64,000 nt of DNA from Streptomyces stelliscabiei. GTDB taxonomy: Bacteria; Actinomycetota; Actinomycetes; Streptomycetales; Streptomycetaceae. The notes under the pieces are model-generated. The model did no database searches and was not told where the DNA came from. It saw only the letters and a program-made list of their open reading frames with translations. A program made the position numbers and the translations under genes. Position 1 is the first letter of the stretch; each line of letters begins with the position of its first letter. This document shows, piece after piece, positions 1 through 6,998 of the stretch. The stretch spans positions 9,424,001 to 9,488,000 of the forward strand of contig NZ_JADBGF010000001.1 of assembly GCF_014873495.1 (NCBI RefSeq), written 5' to 3'.

Positions 1-102
1 TACACGATCATCGCCAACGTCGGCAACAACACCACCGACCTCGTCGGCGGCCACGCGGAGCGGACGTACAAGCTGCCCGACTACGACGGGCTGCTCGACT
101 GA
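1..102 (+). CDS. HAD-family (class IIIB-like) acid phosphatase, C-terminal end
   Basis: Only the last 33 codons are in the window, open from base 1 and ending at TGA 100-102. The residues include ANVGNNTTDLVGG followed by a short tail ending in YDGLLD. Secreted acid phosphatases of the HAD superfamily (class B/IIIB) carry a similar stretch, roughly ANVGNQxsDLxGG, near their C-terminus, where the Asp belongs to the metal-binding region. The rest of the protein, including the catalytic DxD motif and any signal peptide, lies upstream and cannot be checked. The family call therefore rests on this short stretch alone. A stem-loop follows at 129-159, consistent with the end of a transcript. Confidence 0.65.
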   Translation, partial: YTIIANVGNNTTDLVGGHAERTYKLPDYDGLLD

Positions 103-128
103 CCCCGCCCCGCCGTTCGTTCCTGGGC

Positions 129-159
129 ACGGCCGCCGCCGGTTCCCGCCGGCGGCCGT
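129..159 (+). terminator. stem-loop terminator after the acid phosphatase gene
   Basis: A 10-bp perfect stem (129-138 with 150-159) encloses an 11-nt loop, 27 bases after the acid phosphatase stop. There is no U-tract, which is normal for Streptomyces terminators. It also lies about 40 bases before the next start codon and could sit in that gene's leader. Confidence 0.5.
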
Positions 160-196
160 ACGCCTGTGCCCCTCAGGAGGGCTCTAGACTCGCGCC

Positions 197-586
197 ATGG
201 CCGACGACACCTCGCTCGACGCGCTAGGCGCGGGCAAGTACCTGCTGCTCACCACCTACCGCAAGAACGGCACCACCGTCCCCACACCGGTGTGGGTGGT
301 GCGGGACGGGGACGCGCTCGGTGTCTGGACGGTCGCGGACTCCTGGAAGGTCAAGCGCGTCCGCAACCGCGCCGACGTCCTGGTCGGCCCCTGCGACGTG
401 CGCGGCAACCCCACCGGCGGCACCGTGCCCGCGCGCGCCGAGATCCTGGACGCGGCCGGCTCCGCCGCCTACCGCGGGCTCATCGCCCGCAAGTACGGCG
501 TACTCGGCCGCCTCACCCTGCTGGGCAGCCGGCTCCGCCGGGGTGCCGAGGGCACGGTCGGCATCCGCGTCACCCTCACCACGTAG
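197..586 (+). CDS. PPOX-class F420-dependent oxidoreductase
   Basis: This 129-residue protein resembles the split-barrel flavin/F420-binding PPOX family (pyridoxamine 5'-phosphate oxidase-like). It opens with a helix and the beta strand KYLLLTTYRKNGTTVPTPVWVV, the usual N-terminal signature, followed by the region around WKVKRVRNRADVLVGPCD. In actinomycetes such small single-domain proteins typically use F420 to reduce unsaturated or quinone-like substrates; the substrate here is unknown. An AGGAGG at 175-180 lies 16 bases from ATG 197, which is far for a ribosome site, but no better in-frame start exists. The gene stands alone, and the next gene (response regulator) is convergent. Confidence 0.8.
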   Translation: MADDTSLDALGAGKYLLLTTYRKNGTTVPTPVWVVRDGDALGVWTVADSWKVKRVRNRADVLVGPCDVRGNPTGGTVPARAEILDAAGSAAYRGLIARKYGVLGRLTLLGSRLRRGAEGTVGIRVTLTT

Positions 587-629
587 GTCTCCTGGGCCGC
601 TGCGAACTCATCGAGGGCCCGGGCGGACG

Positions 630-1331
630 TCACCCACGGTCGCCCGCGTGCCCCGTCCGCCACGCCCACGCCGCGATCTCCACCCGGTTCCGGGCGGCGA
701 GCTTCAGCTGGATGCTGCCGAGGTGGGTCTTGACCGTGGAGAGGGAGACGAACATCGAGGCGGCGATCTCGGCGTTGGTGTGCCCCAGCGCGACCAGGCG
801 CACGACGTCCAGCTCCCGGTCGGTCAACGGCTCCCGCGCGGGCGGGGTCCCGGGGCCGGGCGCGGCGCCCTGCTCCGCTGTCGCCGTCCTCTCCGTCGTG
901 ACGTGCTCGAGCAGCCGGACCGTCACTGACGGCGACACCAGCGCGTCACCCACCGCCGCCGCCCGGACGGCCTCGGCCAGCAGGGTCGGCCCGGAGTCCT
1001 TCAGCAGGAAGCCGCAGGCGCCGCCGCGCAACGCCCCGTAGACGTACTCGTCGAGGTCGAACGTCGTCACCACGACCACCCGCAGCGGATCGGCGACACC
1101 CGGACCGGCCAGCAGCCGGGTCGCCTCCAGCCCGTCCAGCCTCGGCATACGGATGTCCAGCAGACACACGTCGGGCCGCAGCTCACGGGCCAGCCGCACG
1201 GCCGTCTCCCCGTCGGCGGCCTCGGCGACCACGGTGATGTCCGGCTGCGCGTCGAGGAAGAAGCGGAAGCCGGTGCGGACCATGTCCTGGTCGTCGGCGA
1301 TCAGGACCCGGATCGGGCTGCGGTCGTTCAT
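630..1331 (-). CDS. NarL/LuxR-family response regulator
   Basis: This 233-residue protein has an N-terminal receiver domain (about residues 8-125) with acidic residues D13/D14, the phospho-acceptor D59 in LLDIRMP, and the alpha5 Lys in the FLLKDSG stretch. A linker of about 25 residues leads to a C-terminal LuxR-type helix-turn-helix (about 165-225, with LTDRELDVVRLVALG and LSTVKTHLGS). It lies 81 bases downstream of the FtsX-type permease on the same strand, so it probably belongs to the ABC operon. The most likely partner is the HisKA_3-type kinase at 4816-6030, divergent on the far side of the ABC genes. Start ATG 1331. By analogy with Streptomyces systems of this layout it would control the adjacent exporter. 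Confidence 0.9.
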   Translation of the reverse strand: MNDRSPIRVLIADDQDMVRTGFRFFLDAQPDITVVAEAADGETAVRLARELRPDVCLLDIRMPRLDGLEATRLLAGPGVADPLRVVVVTTFDLDEYVYGALRGGACGFLLKDSGPTLLAEAVRAAAVGDALVSPSVTVRLLEHVTTERTATAEQGAAPGPGTPPAREPLTDRELDVVRLVALGHTNAEIAASMFVSLSTVKTHLGSIQLKLAARNRVEIAAWAWRTGHAGDRG

Positions 1332-1412
1332 GGGCGCATCATGCCTGAGCGGTGAAGGAGACCTGGCGGGGGGAGCGGGGAGCGGGACGGCCCGATGGGG
1401 TGACGCGGGGTG

Positions 1413-3416
1413 TCAGTCGGGGTCCTGGGCCCGTTCCGCCGTGACCTTCCGCAGCAGCGGCCTGCTCCCGGCGAGTGCCGCGAACATGGTGAGCGTGCCG
1501 AGGGCGACACAGAGGGCGAGACGCACGGCTCCCGACGCGTCCGGCTCCATGTGGAACATCTCGTCGACCTTCAGTCCGGCGTAGATCCCGGTCGCCGTCG
1601 TACCACCGGCGAGGACCACCAGGGGCAGCGCGGTCTCGCGCGTCCGGGCCCGGTCCAGGACCTTCAGCGGCGCACCGGCCAGCCGCAGCAGGCCGTAGAC
1701 CCGGCGCCGGTCGAGCACCGTGGCCGCCGCGGTGAGTCCGGCGGAGGCGGCGGCCACCAGGAACCCCAGGGCCAGGACCGCGAGCCCCACCCGGCCGATG
1801 AGCCGGGTCGCCGTGTCCCCCTCGGCGTTGACGTAGTCCTGGGTGAACGGAAGGTTCCCGGGGGAGAGGGCGGACAGCGCGGTCGAGGCGGTGTCCCGTT
1901 GCTCCTGACCGCCGCGCACGTGGACCACGACGCCCTTGTCGCCTCCCAGCAGCCCGTCCCACGTGTCCGGGGCCGGCGTCTCCACCCGCGCCCGCACCTT
2001 GGCGTCCGCGAGCAACTCCCGTGCCCGTACGGCGAGTTCGCGCGGGTTCCCGTGCTCCGCGCGGACGGCCACCTGCCCCGGAAAGTCGTACCCCACGAGA
2101 CCGACCTGACCGACGGTGAAGAACCCGGCGACGAGACCCGCCAGGACCAGACCGCTGACCGTGCGCCAGGCACCGCGGGGATCGTCACTGAGCCGGCGCG
2201 CGGCCAGCAGCGTGGCCGGGCGGCGCGCGAAGCGGCTCATCAGCCGCCCCAGCATGTCGACGACCCAGGGGCCGAGGGTCCAGAAGGCCCCGTACACCAG
2301 GACCACCAGCGCCAGCGTCCGGCCGGTGCTCAGCCCGCCGCCGTGGGCGCTCACCGCCACGTACAGCCCGACGGCGACGAACAGCACCAGCCGGATCAGC
2401 TTCGTCCGGCGCGGATCGGCCTGCTGGGCGACGCCCAGCGGGGAGCGGGCCACCCCGCGCAGCGTCGTCATGGCGCTGACGGCCGTGAGCACGGCCACGA
2501 GCCCCACCACCGCGAGCAGCAGGGGCAGGCCGACCCACAGCTGTCCGGTGTACCAGGTGCCGATGCCGTACGGCACCCGCGCGAGGACCGGCAGCAGCAG
2601 GGTGTACGCGAGAGCGCCGAGGACACCGCCGGCCAGGCCCACCGCCGCCGACTCGGCGCCGGTCATCGCCAGGATCTGCCGAGGCGTCGCGCCGGCCAGG
2701 CGCAGCGCCGCGAGCCGCTGCTCCCGGCGGGCGGCGCCGAGACGTCCGGCGGCCGAGGCCAGCACGATCACGGGGACGACGAGAAGGGCGCCGCCGAGCA
2801 CGGAGGCCTGCTGGTCGAAGGCGGTGAACAGGCTGGGCCGGGTGCCGTCGAAGCCGTCCACGCGGGCGCGGGAGGAGAGGGTGTCGAAGTCGCCGCCCTC
2901 CGCTGCCCGGGTGATCGCGGGGTCGGTGGGAGCGCGGCCCACGACCACGACGAGTTCCTCGGGGGAGGCGAGTCCGGCCTCGCCGATGGTGCCGTGGCCC
3001 GCCCCTGTGGGGAAGCGGTCCGCGAGTTGCCCGGCGGGCAGCTCGCGCATCAGCTTCGCCAGGGCGGGGGACAGGTAGGTGCGGCCGACGGCGGGGAACC
3101 GGTCCAGGCCGGGCGGTGCGGGGGTCCGGGGCCGGTGCGGGAGCTGGGCCAGGGAGACGAAAGTGACGGGCTGGTGGCCGACGTAGGTCGTGCCCAGTGT
3201 CTGGACGGCGGTGGCCTGGCGCGCCGGTACGGCGTCCGGGGTGCGCCAGGCCGTGCGGTCGGCCCGGGCGCCGGCGCCCAGGTAGGCGGCGAGGAGGGTC
3301 AGCAGGACGAGCGCTCCGGTCGCCGCCGCGGCGGCGGAGAGGAGGTGGCTCTGCAGACCGCGCCTGCCGGAGGAGCGGGTCAGGTGCCAGGTGAGGGGCA
3401 GGACGGGGGAGCGCAT
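1413..3416 (-). CDS. FtsX-like ABC transporter permease
   Basis: This 667-residue integral membrane protein has the MacB/FtsX architecture. There is an N-terminal transmembrane helix (around residues 25-50), a large extracytoplasmic region, then a membrane bundle containing RREQRLAALRLAGATPRQIL, the conserved FtsX-domain motif. A second half has a similar block near the C-terminus (RRVYGLLRLAGAPLKVL). The start ATG 3416 (MRSPVLPLTW) follows CCGGAGAACAGAAC, a good ribosome site; an open frame reaches upstream to 3593, but those codons have no signal. The gene sits 118 bases downstream of the ATPase gene. Such pairs in Firmicutes and actinomycetes often export or sense antimicrobial peptides or lipids; the substrate here is not evident. 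Confidence 0.88.
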   Translation of the reverse strand: MRSPVLPLTWHLTRSSGRRGLQSHLLSAAAAATGALVLLTLLAAYLGAGARADRTAWRTPDAVPARQATAVQTLGTTYVGHQPVTFVSLAQLPHRPRTPAPPGLDRFPAVGRTYLSPALAKLMRELPAGQLADRFPTGAGHGTIGEAGLASPEELVVVVGRAPTDPAITRAAEGGDFDTLSSRARVDGFDGTRPSLFTAFDQQASVLGGALLVVPVIVLASAAGRLGAARREQRLAALRLAGATPRQILAMTGAESAAVGLAGGVLGALAYTLLLPVLARVPYGIGTWYTGQLWVGLPLLLAVVGLVAVLTAVSAMTTLRGVARSPLGVAQQADPRRTKLIRLVLFVAVGLYVAVSAHGGGLSTGRTLALVVLVYGAFWTLGPWVVDMLGRLMSRFARRPATLLAARRLSDDPRGAWRTVSGLVLAGLVAGFFTVGQVGLVGYDFPGQVAVRAEHGNPRELAVRARELLADAKVRARVETPAPDTWDGLLGGDKGVVVHVRGGQEQRDTASTALSALSPGNLPFTQDYVNAEGDTATRLIGRVGLAVLALGFLVAAASAGLTAAATVLDRRRVYGLLRLAGAPLKVLDRARTRETALPLVVLAGGTTATGIYAGLKVDEMFHMEPDASGAVRLALCVALGTLTMFAALAGSRPLLRKVTAERAQDPD

Positions 3417-3534
3417 GTTCTGTTCTCCGGTGAGTGGTGTGCCCGCGAGCTGGGCGGGATCGATCGGAGGGTGGACGTGGCGCGTGCGCGGCCGGTCGCG
3501 CGGTTTTCCGCGTCCCCGTGTGTTCCGGTGGCGC

Positions 3535-4218
3535 TCACGCCACCGTGTACTGGCTGTAGCCGCACACCCGGCCGTCCCGCACCTGCAGGACACGGTCGCA
3601 GTGGGCGGCCACCTCCGCGTCGTGGGTGACCATGACCAGACAGGCGCCCTGTTCGCGGGTGACCGAGGTGAGGAGGCGGATGACCTCCTCGCCGGTGGAC
3701 TGGTCGAGGGCGCCGGTGGGCTCGTCGGCGAAGACCACGTCGGGTTCCGCGGCGAGGGCGCGGGCGATGGCGACCCGCTGGGCCTGACCGCCGGAGAGCT
3801 GGCCGGGGCGGCGGTGCTCCAGGCCCGCGAGGCCCAGCGGGGCGAACCACCTGCGGGCCTGCCGCACGGCCTGGCGGCGGGGTACGCCCTCCAGCATCAG
3901 GGGCAGGGCGACGTTCTCCTCGGCGGGCAGTTCGGGCAGCAACTGGCCGAACTGGAAGACGAATCCGAACCGCTTGCGGCGCAGCGCGCTGAGCTTGTTC
4001 TCCCCCCAGTGGTCGATGCGTTCACCGCGCAGCAGCACCTGGCCGTCGTCGGGACGGACGATCCCGGCGAGAGTGTGCAGGAGGGTCGACTTGCCGGAGC
4101 CGGACGGGCCCATGATGGCGAGGGACTGGCGCTCGGCGACCGCCACGTCCACCCCGGCCAGGGCGGTGGTGGGGCCGTACTTCTTGATGAGGCCGTTGCC
4201 GGCCAGGACGGTGTTCAT
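3535..4218 (-). CDS. ABC transporter ATP-binding protein (MacB/LolD type)
   Basis: This 227-residue protein carries a complete ATPase set: Walker A GPSGSGKST, Q-loop region around FVFQFGQLLPEL, signature LSGGQAQRVAIARAL, Walker B VVFADEPTGALD, and H-loop VMVTHD. Its length and the GALDQSTG motif match the lipoprotein/antimicrobial-peptide exporter branch that works with FtsX-type permeases, and the permease is directly downstream. Start ATG 4218 (MNTVLAGNGL) fits the family start. A longer open frame upstream overlaps the preceding small exported-protein gene and is not used. It would energise the 1413-3416 permease at the inner face of the membrane. Confidence 0.93.
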   Translation of the reverse strand: MNTVLAGNGLIKKYGPTTALAGVDVAVAERQSLAIMGPSGSGKSTLLHTLAGIVRPDDGQVLLRGERIDHWGENKLSALRRKRFGFVFQFGQLLPELPAEENVALPLMLEGVPRRQAVRQARRWFAPLGLAGLEHRRPGQLSGGQAQRVAIARALAAEPDVVFADEPTGALDQSTGEEVIRLLTSVTREQGACLVMVTHDAEVAAHCDRVLQVRDGRVCGYSQYTVA

Positions 4219-4253
4219 GAGGTGCGGTACGGCCCTTCTCTGCTTGCGCTTGT

Positions 4254-4622
4254 CTACTTGCGCTCGAACTTCCAGGTGACGCTGGAGGCGTCGGCCTTGA
4301 CGACGGTGACCGGGATGGCGAGGTCCTTGCCGTCGCCGTCCTTCGCGGTGCAGGTCACCCGGGTGCCGGCCACCGCCTTCAGGTCGGGGCACTCCAGGCC
4401 GGAGGTCTCGCCCCCGATCCAGGGCAGCGGGCTGTACTTGGACTCGGTGCGCCCGGCGACGATGTCTCCCTTGAGCGCCTTGTGCCCGTCCACGGTCACA
4501 CTGGTGAACCGGTCGAGTCCGGTGGTGGACTGCGTACCGCTCATCGCGTAGGTGAGGGCTCCGCCGCCGACGGCCACCGCCGCCACGGCGGCGCCGGTGA
4601 CGGCGAGGGGATTGCGTGTCAT
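4254..4622 (-). CDS. DUF4333-like small exported or membrane-anchored protein
   Basis: This 122-residue protein begins with a hydrophobic segment (about residues 5-27, PLAVTGAAVAAVAVGGGALTYA), which could be a signal peptide or anchor. The C-terminal half has a pair of cysteines in the pattern LECPDLKAVAGTRVTCTAKDG followed by a short beta strand, as in DUF4333 proteins (CP..l....G..f.Ct...dG). It has no lipobox. It is the first gene of the minus-strand operon, followed after 35 bases by the ABC ATPase. It may act as an extracellular accessory or sensing protein for the exporter; that role is inference. Start ATG 4622. Confidence 0.7.
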   Translation of the reverse strand: MTRNPLAVTGAAVAAVAVGGGALTYAMSGTQSTTGLDRFTSVTVDGHKALKGDIVAGRTESKYSPLPWIGGETSGLECPDLKAVAGTRVTCTAKDGDGKDLAIPVTVVKADASSVTWKFERK

Positions 4623-4690
4623 GAGGTGCTCCCGGTGGGAAGGGGTGGGGTTGCGGCACCCAACCTCTCCCGGCGGCGGTGGTGTCCGCC

Positions 4691-4750
4691 TCGGCCGAAC
4701 GGCCAGGCTTCCCGGCCCGCCGACCAACGCCCGCTCAGCCGTTCGGCCGA
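4691..4750. promoter_or_regulatory. 12-bp inverted repeat between the exporter operon and its kinase gene
   Basis: TCGGCCGAACGG at 4691-4702 is exactly inverted at 4739-4750 (CCGTTCGGCCGA), centre to centre about 48 bp apart. Both lie in the divergent intergenic space between the small exported-protein gene and the histidine kinase gene. LuxR-type regulators commonly bind paired inverted half-sites here, so this may be the autoregulatory operator for the 630-1331 regulator. Confidence 0.4.
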
Positions 4751-4815
4751 TCCGGCTGCCGCCCGGGCTGCCTACTGTGATGGGCGTGAACCTCCTCCTC
4801 GACACCAAGGAAGCC

Positions 4816-6030
4816 ATGGGCGACGGCACCGGACGCCCGGCCCGGCCCGGCCGGCCGGGCTGTGTCACCGTCGGCGGCGTCGTGGCCCTGCTCCTGGCCT
4901 GTGTCTCGGACTTCCTCATCCTGTCGCTGGAGGACACCGACTGTCTGTGGCCGCACCTGTCCGCCGTGGCCGTGGGCCTCGCCGCGCTGCTGTGGCCCGC
5001 GCGCCGCCGGCCCGCCTGGCTGACCCCGCAGGTGCGCACCGGCGTACCCGCCCTCGCCGCCGCGGCGAACGTGGTGACCCTCCTCGTGGCGCAACGCACC
5101 GGCGCCTTCGGCCCGGGACAGGCCGCCGTGCTGCTGTGTCTGATGGTGATCGCCATCCGCACCTGCCCGCCCGGCTGGGCGCTCGCCTGCGGACTCCTCG
5201 ACGGTCTCGTCCTGCTCGTGCTTCCGCTGCCGTACTACGTCGTCGAGCCGGACGCCGGCCTCATCGGCGTCGCCATGGTCCTGTTGCTCATCGGCGGGAG
5301 CGCGGCCGCCGTGGCCGCCTACCTGCGCACCCTGGACAACCGCCGGGCCCGTGTCGTCACCGAGACCCGCCGGGCGGAGCGCCTCGCCATGGCCACCGAC
5401 CTGCACGACTTCGTCGCCCACCACGTCACCGGGATCCTGGTGCAGACACAGGTCGCGCGGATGATGGCCGACACCGAACCCGAGCGCCTGGACCCCGTCC
5501 TCGCCGGTATCGAGCGGGCCGCGACCGAGGCGCTGGCCTCGATGCGCCGCACGGTCGGCGTCCTGCGCGACCACGAGGAGGAGAGAGGCACCGCCGACCG
5601 GCGCCCGGTCGGGGATCTGGCCGGTATCGACGAGCTGGTGCGCGGCTTCGACGGCGTCGGCGGGGCCGACGGACGCGCGGCCCTGCGTCACGACCCCGCC
5701 GTCCCCGCCGACCTGCCGCACGAGGTGCAGGCCGCCGCCTTCCGCGTGGTGCAGGAGGCCCTGACGAACGTCCGCCGTCATGCCGCCGACGCCACCGAGG
5801 TCACCGTCGACCTCCGTTACGCCCACGGTGACCTGGAGGTCGCGGTGCGCGACGACGGGCGCGGCGGTGCCCGGCTGCCGGAGGCGGCCCGGGGCGGCGG
5901 CTTCGGTCTCGTCGGTCTCACCGAACGGGTGACCGCGCTCGGCGGCCGGATCACGGCCCGGCCGCGCGAGGACGGGCCCGGCTGGGAGACCGTCGCCGTG
6001 CTCCCGGCCGCCCCGGTGACGGCCGGGTGA
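4816..6030 (+). CDS. HisKA_3-type sensor histidine kinase
   Basis: This 404-residue protein has an N-terminal membrane region of about six hydrophobic helices (residues ~15-175) with almost no external loop, so it probably senses within or near the membrane. The dimerisation/phospho-acceptor motif TDLHDFVAHHVTGIL places the likely phosphorylated His at 197. The HATPase domain follows, with an N-box-like EALTNVRRHA and DDGRGG and GGFGLVGLTERV blocks. ATG 4816 is preceded by AAGGAA at 4807-4812, while an in-frame ATG at 4780 has no ribosome site. It is divergent from the exporter operon and is the probable partner of the 630-1331 regulator. Kinases of this shape often detect cell-envelope stress together with an adjacent exporter. 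Confidence 0.88.
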   Translation: MGDGTGRPARPGRPGCVTVGGVVALLLACVSDFLILSLEDTDCLWPHLSAVAVGLAALLWPARRRPAWLTPQVRTGVPALAAAANVVTLLVAQRTGAFGPGQAAVLLCLMVIAIRTCPPGWALACGLLDGLVLLVLPLPYYVVEPDAGLIGVAMVLLLIGGSAAAVAAYLRTLDNRRARVVTETRRAERLAMATDLHDFVAHHVTGILVQTQVARMMADTEPERLDPVLAGIERAATEALASMRRTVGVLRDHEEERGTADRRPVGDLAGIDELVRGFDGVGGADGRAALRHDPAVPADLPHEVQAAAFRVVQEALTNVRRHAADATEVTVDLRYAHGDLEVAVRDDGRGGARLPEAARGGGFGLVGLTERVTALGGRITARPREDGPGWETVAVLPAAPVTAG

Positions 6031-6106
6031 GCTGAACCTCCCGGCCCGGCTTCCCGTATCTCCTCTCGGGGATGGCGGGAGACCGCGTGCACGGAAGGAG
6101 AACAGC

Positions 6107-6907
6107 GTGTCGAAACCGCCCGAACCGGGCCGGACGACGAAGCGTCCCACGATCGAGCCGACCTATGTCATGCGCCGACGCCGGACCGAGGCCCTGGCCG
6201 AGTTGCTGCGGGAGTTCGAGCAGTACAAGGGGGCGGCCCCCGCGCCCGACGAGTACGAGACCGTCGCCGTACCGCCGGCCCCCGAGCCGACGCCCGCTCC
6301 GGCGCCACCGCCCGAGCCCGCACCGCGGGCGCGGCCCGCCGCCGAGCGGATCCTGCCCCGGGTGGAGTACGAGACCGAGGAACTGCCCCCCGTCATGGTC
6401 GGCGAGGACTTCGGCTCCGGCACGGTCCCGCCGCGCGCCGAGCGGCGGCAGCGGCGGCGCGCGGCAGCGGCCGGCGGATCGGGTCTGAAGCGCGCGGCGG
6501 TGGTCGTCGGCGTCGGCGCGGCGGCCCTCCTCGGCTTCGGCGCCGCGCTCCTGCTGCCCGGCGGCGACACCGGGAAGGAGGCGCGCACCGTCACCCCGAA
6601 ACCGACCCCCACGGCCCCCGCCGCCCCGGCACCCGCGACCTCGGCACCCGCCCCGGACGGCGACGTCGACCCGGACGGCGCCGGCACCCTCCGCGAGGGC
6701 GACAGCGGCCCCCAGGTCTCCGAACTCCAGCAGCGGCTGCTCCGTATCCCCGACGTGTACGCCAACGGCTCCACCTCGGGCCGGTACGACGACGCACTGA
6801 CCGAGGCGGTGGCGCGCTTCCAGCTCTGGTACGGCATCCGGGGCGACGAAACGGGCGTCTACGGCAACGACACCCGCCGGGACCTGGAGTCCCGTACCGC
6901 TCTCTAG
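6107..6907 (+). CDS. membrane-anchored peptidoglycan-binding domain protein
   Basis: This 266-residue protein starts at GTG 6107 after GGAAGGAG. Residues ~1-125 are a Pro/Ala/Glu-rich cytoplasmic region with the twice-occurring element YET (DEYETV, VEYETEELPPV). A single transmembrane helix (about 128-150, AAVVVGVGAAALLGFGAALLL) is followed by a Pro/Thr/Ala linker. A C-terminal PG_binding_1 domain spans about 195-262 (LREGDSGPQVSELQQRLL ... YDDALTEAVARFQ). The topology places the binding domain outside the cell. The gene follows the sensor kinase by 76 bases on the same strand and may be co-transcribed, which would fit an envelope-stress theme. No catalytic domain is visible. Confidence 0.8.
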   Translation: MSKPPEPGRTTKRPTIEPTYVMRRRRTEALAELLREFEQYKGAAPAPDEYETVAVPPAPEPTPAPAPPPEPAPRARPAAERILPRVEYETEELPPVMVGEDFGSGTVPPRAERRQRRRAAAAGGSGLKRAAVVVGVGAAALLGFGAALLLPGGDTGKEARTVTPKPTPTAPAAPAPATSAPAPDGDVDPDGAGTLREGDSGPQVSELQQRLLRIPDVYANGSTSGRYDDALTEAVARFQLWYGIRGDETGVYGNDTRRDLESRTAL

Positions 6908-6998
6908 CCCCGTGCGACCCCGTGGCGGGGCCGCACACCCGGTACGTCGCGGGCGGATCCGGGTTGTTGCCCCGCCTCGGACGGACCATCCTGGCCAT

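Noticed and set aside
1410..3629. A plus-strand open frame of about 740 codons opposite the FtsX permease
   Set aside because: No motif and biased composition; the minus-strand permease has clear FtsX motifs.
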